A stretch of 14,548 nucleotides of DNA from Clostridiales bacterium. GTDB taxonomy: Bacteria > Bacillota > Clostridia > Lachnospirales > UBA12420. Location of the stretch: positions 1-14,548 of the forward strand of contig DMOI01000016.1 of NCBI GenBank assembly GCA_003452395.1. The letters are read 5' to 3'. The translations under genes were made by a program, and so were the position numbers. Positions 7,691 through 13,852 of the stretch are shown piece by piece (position 1 is the stretch's first letter; each line of letters opens with the position of its first letter). The notes beneath the pieces were generated by a model that was not told the origin of the DNA, did no database searches, and saw only the letters and a program-made list of their open reading frames with translations.

Positions 7691-8429
7691 TGTAATGTTG
7701 CATCTTTATTTATTTCTTGGGGTTCTAATATCTCCATTCCAAGAACATCATCCAAAAATCCATAATATTTTTCTGTTTGCCCATAAAAAAGTTCTTTACT
7801 AATAATTTCACCAGATATCCCCATATAATTCTTCACTTTGTTTGTTACAGCCGAAGTTATTTGCCAATTGTAAGTGTCTAACTCATACATTTCAAAGGCT
7901 GTTAATCTATGTATACCGTCCGAGCTTTTCATTTTATCAGTTAGGTTTAAGTACCTTATTTCATTTAAATCATCTGGTAACGATACCTCACTGTTTTTGT
8001 ATTCATTTTGTGCTTCACTATTAGTTATTTCATTATTATAGTTTAATTCTTCTAAACATAACTTCAATTCACCTGGTTTTAATCGAAGTATATTCCATTC
8101 AGTTCTACAATTTCCGAAAAATTCTTGTGCTTCCTTTTTTGATATAAATCCTATATCCTGCTTCTTTTTAGTAGAACCTGCATCATATGTTAATTTATAT
8201 CCAAACGATGCAATTCTATTAATAATTTCTGCGGTCAGGACTTCATATGGTTCAGCACTAGCAAAATATTCTTTTAATAATTGCCTTTTCAAACCTTTTT
8301 CAAAGTCGTTTTTCGAATCTTCTTCGGATTTATACAAATTAGCCCTTCGTGCAATATAGTTTTGTTGTCCTACTTGCATCTTATAAAGCTTTTTTTTAAG
8401 TCTTCAACTTCCTTTTCTTCATATGTCAT
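7684..8429 (-). CDS. Unknown protein; start and body in different frames across an A8 tract
   Basis: The long frame encodes 231 residues if begun at the ATG at 8379, but no ribosome binding site precedes that codon. The good start is the ATG at 8427-8429, eight bases after GGAGGA (8438-8443) and below a consensus promoter. From there the zero frame reads a 19-residue peptide and stops (8370-8372). A -1 shift at the eight A residues (8390-8397 complement) joins it to the long frame. The joined N-terminus would read MTYEEKEVEDLKK, then LYKMQVGQQ, a natural coiled-coil-like run. The heptamer A_AAA_AAA is in register for a -1 slip. The body is soluble and charged, with no signal peptide or membrane segment, and I recognise no family. 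Alternatives are a real one-base deletion, a sequencing error in the homopolymer, or transcriptional slippage. Confidence 0.65.
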
Positions 8430-8460
8430 ATTTTCAATCCTCCATTTATTTTTCCTACAG

Positions 8461-8489
8461 ATTGTACCATATTTTTACACAAATGTCAA
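8461..8489 (-). promoter_or_regulatory. Promoter of the minus-strand unknown gene
   Basis: Read on the minus strand, TTGACA (8489-8484), a 17-bp spacer and TACAAT (8466-8461) form a near-consensus promoter. It is divergent from the metalloid operon promoter, whose -35 box begins 32 bp away. Confidence 0.8.
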
Positions 8490-8520
8490 TTATTTTTTAC
8501 TTTGAAATATACATAAAATA

Positions 8521-8549
8521 TTGACAAATAAATTTTCAAAGCATATAAT
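8521..8549 (+). promoter_or_regulatory. Consensus promoter of the metalloid/redox operon
   Basis: TTGACA (8521-8526), a 17-bp spacer and TATAAT (8544-8549) are perfect consensus. Such a strong promoter in front of an ArsR-type gene implies tight repression. Confidence 0.9.
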
Positions 8550-8578
8550 ATGTATATATCCGAAAAAACGAATACATA
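8549..8578 (+). promoter_or_regulatory. Candidate ArsR operator
   Basis: TATGTAT (8549-8555) and ATACATA (8572-8578) form a perfect inverted repeat with a 16-bp spacer. It starts at the last base of the -10 box and covers the likely transcription start. That is the expected place for self-repression by the ArsR-family protein encoded just downstream. Confidence 0.5.
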
Positions 8579-8596
8579 CTAAAATGGGGTGGAAAA

Positions 8597-8953
8597 GTGA
8601 AAGAGATATTGAGTGTAACAAGTGCATTGTCAGATGAGATAAGACTTAGGATAATAAATATATTATTCCAGTCGGATTTATATGTTTGTGAAATGGTAGA
8701 TATATTAGAGTTGCCACAGTCAACTGTTTCTAGACATCTCACAATACTGAAGAATGCTAACATAGTAGAAGATACTAAGAATGGTTTGTGGGTTAAGTAC
8801 GCTTTAATCAAAAACAGAATGTATGACAATATTATAAAAGCTTTGGTGAAAGAAGAGCTTTTAAATACTCAAAAATGCAAAGATGATTTAGCAAAAGTAA
8901 AAGCCAGAATTGAGAAAGACAGAGGATGTAAAGGAAACTGCAAGGGGGTATAG
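8597..8953 (+). CDS. ArsR/SmtB-family metalloregulatory repressor
   Basis: This is a 118-residue winged-helix regulator, started at GTG 8597 after GGGGTGG (8586-8592). The recognition helix region reads LPQSTVSRHLTILKNANIV (residues 39-57), classic for the family. ArsR proteins leave their operator when thiol-reactive As(III), Sb(III) or other metals bind. The site LYVCEMV (Cys31) is the position of the ELCVCDL box in E. coli ArsR, but only one of the two Cys residues is kept. Other Cys residues are at 94, 111 and 115, the last two in a tail CKGNCKG. The inducer site is therefore probably different from that of the classic protein, perhaps combining Cys94 with the tail. It is the first gene of a seven-gene operon, and its TAG stop lies one base before the permease ATG. 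The exact inducer cannot be read from the sequence. Confidence 0.85.
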   Translation: MKEILSVTSALSDEIRLRIINILFQSDLYVCEMVDILELPQSTVSRHLTILKNANIVEDTKNGLWVKYALIKNRMYDNIIKALVKEELLNTQKCKDDLAKVKARIEKDRGCKGNCKGV

Positions 8954-8954
8954 C

Positions 8955-9959
8955 ATGAATATATTTAGTTTTCTAAATGATCAAGTTTTAAAAATGCAAT
9001 GGCTAAGTGATATGGCAAAGTTTTTAGTGGAAAATGTGTTTAATCTTGGAGTGCAAACTAAATTAGGTGGAGCTGTACACTTTTTCGTATATGATGTAGT
9101 AAAGATATTTATTTTGTTATCAGTGTTAATATTTATCATGTCATATATACAGAGCTACTTTCCACCAGAGCGTACTAAAAAAATACTAGGCAAATTCAAA
9201 GGAATTACAGGAAATATCATGGGTGCACTACTCGGGACTATTACTCCGTTTTGTAGTTGTTCGAGTATACCTATATTTATAGGATTTACATCAGCAGGGT
9301 TACCGCTTGGGGTAACATTTTCCTTTCTTATATCATCACCACTTGTAGATATAGCATCTTTTTTAATACTGTTATCATTTTTTGGAATAAAGATTGCACT
9401 TGCATATGTTGTAGTAGGGATTGTACTTGCGGTTATCGCAGGTACGATTATAGAAAAGTTAAATCTAGAAGATCAAATACAAGATTATGTTAGAAAAATT
9501 AAGAGTGGTGACATGCTTGAAGAAAAGCTAACAAAAAAGCAAAGGTCACAGTTTTCTATAGGAGAAGTAAAAAACATAGTTAAAAAGGTTTGGATATATA
9601 TATTATTAGGTGTTGGTATTGGTGCGGTTATTCATAATTTCATACCACAAGAAGTAATAGATAATGTAGTGGGGTCTAATAATCCTTTTGCAGTAATACT
9701 AGCAACACTTGTAGGGATACCAATGTATGCTGACATCTTTGGTACCATACCGATTGCTGAAGCACTTGTGCTTAAAAGTGTAAACATAGGTACAGTACTT
9801 GCCTTTATGATGGCAGTAACTGCGTTATCACTACCATCTATGGTGATGATCAGTAGGGTTGTAAAGCCAAAGCTACTTACGATATTTATAACAATCGTTA
9901 CAGTAGGTATCATACTTATCGGTTATTTGTTTAATATATTTTCATATTTATTAGTATAA
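8955..9959 (+). CDS. ArsP/DUF318-family permease
   Basis: This is a 334-residue integral membrane protein. The ATG at 8955 follows AAGGGGG (8942-8948), one base past the repressor stop. An earlier in-frame ATG at 8910 sits inside the repressor gene without a ribosome site, so I reject it. The hallmark TPFCSCSSIPIFIG (Cys100 and Cys102), followed shortly by GLPLG and SSPLVDIAS, marks the permease family PF03773. About eight to ten hydrophobic segments are visible, with a hydrophilic loop around residues 170-215 and a second conserved membrane motif, GIPMYADIFGTIPIAEAL. The characterised member ArsP exports trivalent organoarsenicals such as methylarsenite; other members of the family have unknown substrates. 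Position directly after an ArsR gene supports metalloid export. The lack of arsB, acr3 or arsC nearby suggests the substrate may not be inorganic arsenite. Confidence 0.85.
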   Translation: MNIFSFLNDQVLKMQWLSDMAKFLVENVFNLGVQTKLGGAVHFFVYDVVKIFILLSVLIFIMSYIQSYFPPERTKKILGKFKGITGNIMGALLGTITPFCSCSSIPIFIGFTSAGLPLGVTFSFLISSPLVDIASFLILLSFFGIKIALAYVVVGIVLAVIAGTIIEKLNLEDQIQDYVRKIKSGDMLEEKLTKKQRSQFSIGEVKNIVKKVWIYILLGVGIGAVIHNFIPQEVIDNVVGSNNPFAVILATLVGIPMYADIFGTIPIAEALVLKSVNIGTVLAFMMAVTALSLPSMVMISRVVKPKLLTIFITIVTVGIILIGYLFNIFSYLLV

Positions 9960-9979
9960 TTTAAAACAAGGGAGGGGTA

Positions 9980-10261
9980 ATGAAAATGTCAAAGACGTGG
10001 TATCCAGTAATCAACAAAGAAAAATGTACAGAATGCTTAATATGTGTTAATCACTGTAAACATGGAGCTTATGAAGAAAGGGATGGGAAACCATATGTAA
10101 TTAACCCAGAAAACTGTGTTCATGGTTGTCATGGTTGTGGAAATAAGTGTCCAGTAGGTGCAATCGAGTATGTAGGAGATACTACTGATTGGATACCGCC
10201 AAATGGTAAAAAAGATAATATTAGCGACTGTGGTTGTGGAGGGGGTTATTGTTGTGGTTGA
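9980..10261 (+). CDS. Small dicluster 4Fe-4S ferredoxin with Cys-rich tail
   Basis: This is a 93-residue protein. Cluster motif one is CTECLICVNHC (Cys16, 19, 22, 26). The second is CVHGCHGCGNKCP, where spacing is CxxxCxxCxxxCP and so departs slightly from the usual CxxCxxCxxxCP. The tail DCGCGGGYCCG adds four more Cys residues. GGAGGGG (9971-9977) precedes two in-frame ATG codons, at 9980 and 9986; spacing does not decide between them. The protein is cytoplasmic and likely carries low-potential electrons. Inside this operon it could reduce the permease substrate, or feed the CcdA-thioredoxin pair; both are inference. The gap from the permease is 20 bp, and its stop overlaps the likely GTG of the thioredoxin gene by eight bases. 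Confidence 0.85.
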   Translation: MKMSKTWYPVINKEKCTECLICVNHCKHGAYEERDGKPYVINPENCVHGCHGCGNKCPVGAIEYVGDTTDWIPPNGKKDNISDCGCGGGYCCG

Positions 10262-10886
10262 TAAAATGAAGAAAGTATTTAATAAAAAAAACTTAATTAA
10301 AATTATTTTTACAGTATGTATTTTACTCGTTGTAGGAGGTATTTGGATTGCAAAAAGCAATGAGAAAACAACTCTGAAAAATGAGCAAACAGAAGTGAAG
10401 GCAGAAGCAAGTAGTGAACAAGCAAAAATTGAAGATGAGGAGTTAATTGTAAAAAATGAACAACCAATAGCCATTAAGAATAACTCTGATTTTGTACTTC
10501 ACGCTGTCGATGAACTAGACATAGAAAAACTAAAATCTTATGGGCTCCCAATTGTTATTGACTTTGGTGCAGATTCTTGTATTCCATGTAAAGAAATGGC
10601 ACCAGTGCTAAAGGAACTAAACATAGAGCTTCAAGGGAAAGCTATTATTAAGTTTGTTGACGTGTGGAAATATCAAAAGCTAGCAGAAGGGTATCCAATC
10701 AGTGTTATTCCAACTCAAATATTTTTTAATAAAGAGGGAAAACCATATGTTCCATCTGATCCAGAAAAGATGCAAATGATGATGTATTCTGATAAAGTAA
10801 CAAATGAACATGTTTTTACAACACATGAGGGTGGCATGACAAAAGAACAATTGCTATCGGCTTTAAAGGAGATGGGCATAGAGTGA
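10254..10886 (+). CDS. Membrane-anchored thioredoxin-like protein
   Basis: Using the GTG at 10254, the protein is 210 residues. I prefer this start because GGAGGGGG (10238-10245) lies eight bases before it. The ATG at 10266 is also possible but 20 bases away, and the longer reading from 10203 runs deep inside the ferredoxin gene. Residues 1-13 are basic and about 14-33 form a single membrane helix; then comes an acidic, Glu-rich linker to about residue 75. The thioredoxin domain follows, with active site SCIPCK (Cys109 and Cys112) and a cis-Pro loop VIPTQ (Pro153). The domain should face outside the cell. The stop overlaps the start of ccdA by four bases, so the two are probably translationally coupled. 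CcdA supplies electrons to such outer-face thioredoxins. Confidence 0.8.
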   Translation: MVDKMKKVFNKKNLIKIIFTVCILLVVGGIWIAKSNEKTTLKNEQTEVKAEASSEQAKIEDEELIVKNEQPIAIKNNSDFVLHAVDELDIEKLKSYGLPIVIDFGADSCIPCKEMAPVLKELNIELQGKAIIKFVDVWKYQKLAEGYPISVIPTQIFFNKEGKPYVPSDPEKMQMMMYSDKVTNEHVFTTHEGGMTKEQLLSALKEMGIE

Positions 10887-11575
10887 TTGACGGGTGGTTA
10901 GAAATGCTATCAACATTAATAAAAAACAATATATGGTTTGCACCGTTACTTGCTCTAATTGCAGGAGCACTAACATCTGTTACACCTTGTGCACTCACAA
11001 GTGTACCTCTTGTAATTGGATATGTTGGTGGAACAGGAAATAATGACCCTAAAAGAGCATTTAAACTATCACTTACATTTGCGTTTGGTATGGCAGTAAC
11101 TTTTACTGTTCTTGGAACACTAGCAGCCCTCCTTGGAAAACTGATGGGAACATCATCGCCGTGGTGGTACATTGCCTTAGGTGTCTTGATGTTACTTATG
11201 GCATTACAAACATTTGAAATATATAATTTCATACCATCAACGTATCTTGTTTCAAAGAATACAAAAAAAGGTTACATAGGAGCATTTATAGCTGGAGTGC
11301 TAGGAGGAATATTTTCATCTCCATGTGCAACACCTGTGCTTGTTGTGTTACTTGGAATAGTTGCAAGAAGTGGAAATATTGCATGGGGAGTATTACTCTT
11401 ACTACTATATTCTATAGGGCATAGTATACTTGTCCTTATAGCAGGAACAACTATAGGATTTGTAAAAAAGCTTACAGCAAATAAAAAGTATGGTGCGTTT
11501 AGTGTAATACTGAAGTATGTAATGGGAACAGCAATATTATTTATTGGTTTTTATATGTTTTACTTAGGCTTTTAA
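10883..11575 (+). CDS. CcdA-type membrane thiol-disulfide reductant conduit
   Basis: This is a 230-residue protein with about six membrane helices. The start GTG at 10883 overlaps the thioredoxin stop as GTGA. AAAGGAG (10865-10871) lies 11 bases upstream. The two redox Cys residues are in SVTPCALTS (Cys36) and FSSPCATPV (Cys148), the arrangement of the CcdA/DsbD-beta family, which moves electrons from cytoplasmic thioredoxin to outer-face partners. CcdA usually serves cytochrome c assembly, but no heme or cytochrome genes occur here. Coupling to the adjacent thioredoxin suggests a dedicated pair. The ferredoxin or the small CxxC protein downstream could be its cytoplasmic electron source; that is inference. 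Confidence 0.88.
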   Translation: MIDGWLEMLSTLIKNNIWFAPLLALIAGALTSVTPCALTSVPLVIGYVGGTGNNDPKRAFKLSLTFAFGMAVTFTVLGTLAALLGKLMGTSSPWWYIALGVLMLLMALQTFEIYNFIPSTYLVSKNTKKGYIGAFIAGVLGGIFSSPCATPVLVVLLGIVARSGNIAWGVLLLLLYSIGHSILVLIAGTTIGFVKKLTANKKYGAFSVILKYVMGTAILFIGFYMFYLGF

Positions 11576-11617
11576 ATAAAAATCATAAAATATTCTAAAC
11601 TATAGGAGGAATCGAAT

Positions 11618-11857
11618 ATGAATATAAAAATATTAGGAATGGGATGTGCAAATTGTAAAAAACTGTACCAATCAGCAGAAGAAGCAGTAAAGGAATTAAA
11701 TACAGATGCTAATATAGAAAAGGTAGAAGATATACAAAAGATAATGGAATATGGGGTTATGAGAACACCAGCAATAGTCATTAATGAAAAGGTAAAGGCT
11801 TTTGGAAGGGTTCCAAGTAAGGATGAAATAAAGGAATATATAAAAGAAGAGAATTAA
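11618..11857 (+). CDS. Small CxxC thioredoxin-fold protein (thioredoxin_3 type)
   Basis: This is a 79-residue protein, ATG at 11618 after AGGAGGA (11604-11610). The N-terminal MGCANCKKL places the CxxC (Cys10, Cys13) at the end of the first strand. The cis-Pro loop RTPAIVIN and the ending typical of the family (KAFGRVPSKDEI) support the redox-active disulfide protein 2 / thioredoxin_3 group. It is cytoplasmic, lacking a signal or membrane helix. It is likely a thiol electron carrier for CcdA, or a carrier of the thiol-bound metalloid. The gap from ccdA is 42 bp, still consistent with one transcript. Confidence 0.85.
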   Translation: MNIKILGMGCANCKKLYQSAEEAVKELNTDANIEKVEDIQKIMEYGVMRTPAIVINEKVKAFGRVPSKDEIKEYIKEEN

Positions 11858-11886
11858 AATAAAAATATCCTTGGGAGGTTTTGAAA

Positions 11887-12324
11887 ATGAAGACACTTAA
11901 AATTGAATGGTTACATCTTGATGTAGAAGGTGAAACTTGCAATCGCTGTTATGACACAGGTGAAAATCTTAATCAAGAAGTAAAAAGGTTGAAAAGAGCA
12001 TTACAACCACAAGGGATAGAAGTAGAATTTGTTGAAACAAAACTTAATGGCGAACAAGTTCCACAATCTAATACAATACTTTTTAATGGAATACCTATTG
12101 AAGATATTTTAAATATTGAAGTATCAAACAACTATTGTGATTCGTGTACATCATTGCTAGGAACAGAAACATTCTGCAGAACAGTCAAATATGAAGGCGA
12201 GGAATATGAAGATATACCTGCAAAGGCAATTCGTCAGGCTGCATATAGGGTTCTAGGAATAAATGAAGAACCAACGTCGGGTAATTCGGGCTGTGGTTGT
12301 GGTTGCAGTGGTGGTTGTTGTTAA
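11887..12324 (+). CDS. DUF2703 family protein with Cys-rich C-terminus
   Basis: This is a 145-residue protein. The ATG at 11887 lies eight bases after GGGAGG (11873-11878); the in-frame TTG at 11881 is too near that site. A family start EWLHLDVEGETCNRC carries CxxC (Cys18 and Cys21). A second pair is CDSC (Cys84 and Cys87) with Cys97 nearby. The tail CGCGCSGGCC has five Cys in ten residues. I recognise DUF2703, whose function is unknown and which I recall near arsenic-type permeases and CcdA genes. Ten thiols in a small soluble protein suggest a metal or metalloid binding role, perhaps handing substrate to the permease. This is inference. It is the last gene of the operon. Confidence 0.75.
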   Translation: MKTLKIEWLHLDVEGETCNRCYDTGENLNQEVKRLKRALQPQGIEVEFVETKLNGEQVPQSNTILFNGIPIEDILNIEVSNNYCDSCTSLLGTETFCRTVKYEGEEYEDIPAKAIRQAAYRVLGINEEPTSGNSGCGCGCSGGCC

Positions 12325-12363
12325 CTAAACTATGGTATTTTTATTATATGGGAAAACAAATAG

Positions 12364-12396
12364 AATAGTGTTAGTCAGTATGGATTTAACACTATT
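12364..12396 (+). terminator. Possible terminator of the metalloid operon
   Basis: AATAGTGTTA (12364-12373) is a perfect inverted repeat of TAACACTATT (12387-12396), 40 bp after the DUF2703 stop. The only T-run is 15 bases further (12410-12415), so it is not a textbook terminator and could instead be a protein-binding site. Confidence 0.4.
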
Positions 12397-12422
12397 ACCT
12401 GTTATAATAATTTTTGACATAA

Positions 12423-12527
12423 ATCATTCCTCCAAAAGTGGAATAGTACTTGAGTGAAATCGGAGAAAAGTTTAAAGCTGTACTTGATATGCTTGAAACA
12501 TGGGGATATGAGTATATGAATATTTAA
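12423..12527 (+). pseudogene. C-terminal remnant of an HxlR-family regulator
   Basis: One frame reads PPKVE, a TAG stop (12444-12446), then YLSEIGEKFKAVLDMLETWG and a short tail to TAA at 12525-12527. PPKVEYSLTxxG followed by xxLxxxLxxWG is the known C-terminal wing and last helix of HxlR-type DNA-binding proteins. The Leu-Trp-Gly ending and the PPKVE lead-in both match. The N-terminal helix-turn-helix is absent, and a stop (12420-12422) precedes the fragment. It is a clear remnant, not a short functional gene. Confidence 0.65.
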
Positions 12528-12531
12528 ATAA

Positions 12532-12879
12532 CAGAAGGTGGTAGAAAAAGTAGAAAGTGGAAGCAATGCAGCACGAGAGGGGGAACAAATAGTAGAAAAA
12601 ATGAATGGAAGCTTTGAAAAGATAAAGGAAGCATTTGGGGAAATCGATGCAAAAGTTACAAGTGAATTAAAGGTAATCGAAAATACGTCAGCAATATTTA
12701 ATAAAATACGAAATGAGATACAGAGTATAGCAAGCATATCAGAAGAACACTCAGCAGCGTCAGAAGAAATGTTTGCAACAATGGAAGAACAGAACGCAAA
12801 CATAGAAATTATATATAATTTGATGAGAAACATAAAAGATTCAAGTGAAAACTTACGAAATTCGATTAAGACGGTATGA
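12532..12879 (+). pseudogene. C-terminal fragment of a methyl-accepting chemotaxis protein
   Basis: The 113-115 residue fragment is a continuous amphipathic helix with VVEKVESGSNAAREGEQIVE and later ISEEHSAASEEMFATMEEQN, both typical of the last part of the receptor signalling domain. A stop codon (12529-12531) lies just before it. The sensor, membrane segments, HAMP region and hairpin tip are all missing. GTG 12538 has a purine-rich stretch before it but a functional short protein is unlikely. It is a 3' remnant left by deletion, abutting the HxlR remnant by five bases. Confidence 0.75.
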
Positions 12880-12889
12880 AATAAATAAC

Positions 12890-12942
12890 TAAAAAATCAA
12901 AAAGCTACTAAAACGAGCAAATGCTTGTAAATAGTAGCTTTT
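12890..12942 (-). terminator. Strong terminator, mainly for the minus-strand tRNA-like RNA
   Basis: AAAAGCTACTA (12900-12910) pairs with TAGTAGCTTTT (12932-12942), with a further GAGCA/TGCTT helix inside. On the minus strand it is followed by TTGATTTTTT, a good T-run. On the plus strand only TTTTCTTAT follows. It thus ends the tRNA-like RNA and may also end the chemotaxis remnant. Confidence 0.8.
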
Positions 12943-12951
12943 CTTATGGTC

Positions 12952-13112
12952 TGCCGAAAATGGGAATCGAACCCGTACGGTATTGCTACCACTGGACTTT
13001 GAGTTTGAGTTCCTGGAAATTAAGTAAAACATTTCCATAACTCTCTCTAGGACTTTGATTCAAAACTCGCACATCGGACTATTTTTCATTTCACACACTG
13101 GACTCGTAACTG
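12952..13112 (-). ncRNA. RNA locus ending in the 3' half of a tRNA-Leu (pseudo-tRNA or structured RNA)
   Basis: Read on the minus strand, bases 13003-12952 give the anticodon loop CTCAAAG, stem TCCAG, a long variable arm GTAGCAATACC, T-arm ACGGG-TTCGATT-CCCAT, acceptor strand TTTCGGC and discriminator A. This is the 3' half of a tRNA-Leu with anticodon CAA. The matching 5' half (GCCGAAA, D-arm, CTGGA) is absent. Instead there are about 108 bases with a GGAAAT/ATTTCC hairpin and a GAGTTTTGA/TCAAACTC helix. A perfect CACTGGACT direct repeat occurs at 12990-12998 and 13096-13104. Downstream the 3' end reads GCAGACCA, as if GA were inserted before an encoded CCA. The locus has its own promoter and terminator, so it is probably transcribed. 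It may be a damaged tRNA gene or a distinct tRNA-tailed RNA. Confidence 0.6.
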
Positions 13113-13118
13113 ATGACT

Positions 13119-13147
13119 ATTATAGCGTGCACAAATGATGATTGCAA
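13119..13147 (-). promoter_or_regulatory. Promoter of the tRNA-like RNA
   Basis: On the minus strand, TTGCAA (13147-13142) and TATAAT (13124-13119) are separated by exactly 17 bp. The predicted start is near 13112. This strongly implies that the locus downstream is, or was, a transcribed RNA gene. Confidence 0.65.
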
Positions 13148-13366
13148 GGCCTGGAGAGAAAAAAGATGAAAAAAGTTTGAATTTACTTTAAAATTAACAC
13201 AAAAACATTGAAAAAACTATGCTATTGTACAAAATTTAAAGTAGATACAAAATAACTAATAAAATTTGCGTCAAATACTTTAAAAAATATGCAAAATATA
13301 GTAAAATATAAATAATAGGTAGGTTAGTGAGAGATTATTTATAAGCTTATGGTATAAGTTGTTTAT
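13148..13366. other. AT-rich intergenic region
   Basis: I see no ORF or RNA. Several TATA-like runs occur near 13297-13310 but none has a proper -35 box at the expected distance, so I mark no promoter for the RhuM fragment. Confidence 0.35.
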
Positions 13367-13381
13367 AGAGGGAGTGGCAAA

Positions 13382-13666
13382 ATGCTAGATAGAATAAGTG
13401 AAAGCAAGTTTTTATTATATGAAACAGATGATGGGAAAATCAATGTTGATGTTGTGCTAAAAGATGAAAACATATGGCTTTCACAAAGAGGAATGGCTGA
13501 ACTCTTTGACGTGGAGCAACCTGCAATAGCAAAGCATTTAATAAATATATATGCTGATGAAGAATTGACTAAAGATTCAACTTATTCCAAAATGGAATTA
13601 GTTCAAAAAGAGGGCAATCGTAGTGTTAAAAGAAGCATAGAAATATATAATCTTGATGCTATCTGA
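13382..13666 (+). pseudogene. Truncated RhuM-family protein
   Basis: Starts at ATG 13382, seven bases after GAGGGAG (13368-13374). The 94 residues match the N-terminal half of the RhuM (virulence-associated, PF13310) family: ENIWLSQRGMAELFDV, then IAKHLINIYADEEL, and ending VKRSIEIYNLDAI. Full-length members run to about 300 residues, and after YNLDAI usually continue with ISVGYR. Here TGA follows directly. RhuM-type genes are often found in mobile and defence-related gene neighbourhoods. The start and ribosome site are intact, so a short protein may still be made. Confidence 0.75.
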
Positions 13667-13709
13667 TAGGCTATATGAAAAGTATTTAGAAGAGAAGCAT
13701 GACAAATAA
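13659..13709 (+). pseudogene. Out-of-frame C-terminal gene remnant
   Basis: A shifted frame overlapping the RhuM stop reads LSDRLYEKYLEEKHDK and then stops at 13707-13709. It looks like the last helix of a protein joined to RhuM by an internal deletion that changed the frame. I cannot say whether it is the true RhuM end or that of a neighbouring gene. Confidence 0.35.
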
Positions 13710-13852
13710 TGACTTTAAAATTAACCAATGTATTTATTTGCAAAAAAACACGAAAGTTAGAAAAAATCGATTATTGGTTTAAAAAGTAACCAAAAGGTTT
13801 TTTGATGAAAAAACACGAAGGTGAGTAAACATAACGAAAGTGGGTGGCGATA
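13710..13852. repeat. Intergenic region with 12-bp direct repeats
   Basis: AAAAAACACGAA occurs at 13743-13754 and again at 13808-13819, 65 bp apart. A weak hairpin TTGGTT/AACCAA followed by a T-run (near 13774-13802) lies between. No gene is visible. Confidence 0.5.

Noticed and set aside
6633..8429. Fic toxin with the neighbouring minus-strand gene as its antitoxin
   Set aside because: The genes are convergent, separated by a terminator and about 300 bp, and the Fic motif lacks its catalytic His.
8910..8954. Longer N-terminus of the permease starting inside the repressor gene
   Set aside because: AAGGGGG sits directly before ATG 8955 and the extra residues are shadows of the repressor's Cys tail.
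10203..10253. Longer N-terminus of the thioredoxin-like protein
   Set aside because: It lies within the ferredoxin coding region, with no ribosome binding site; the GTG at 10254 has a well-placed one.
10883..11575. Cytochrome c maturation cluster
   Set aside because: CcdA is present, but there are no ResB/ResC, CcsA or heme-binding CxxCH proteins nearby.
12952..13112. tmRNA or T-box leader
   Set aside because: It is too short for tmRNA, has no tag-peptide ORF and no GGGG-type 5' end; no T-box motif or downstream synthetase gene is present.
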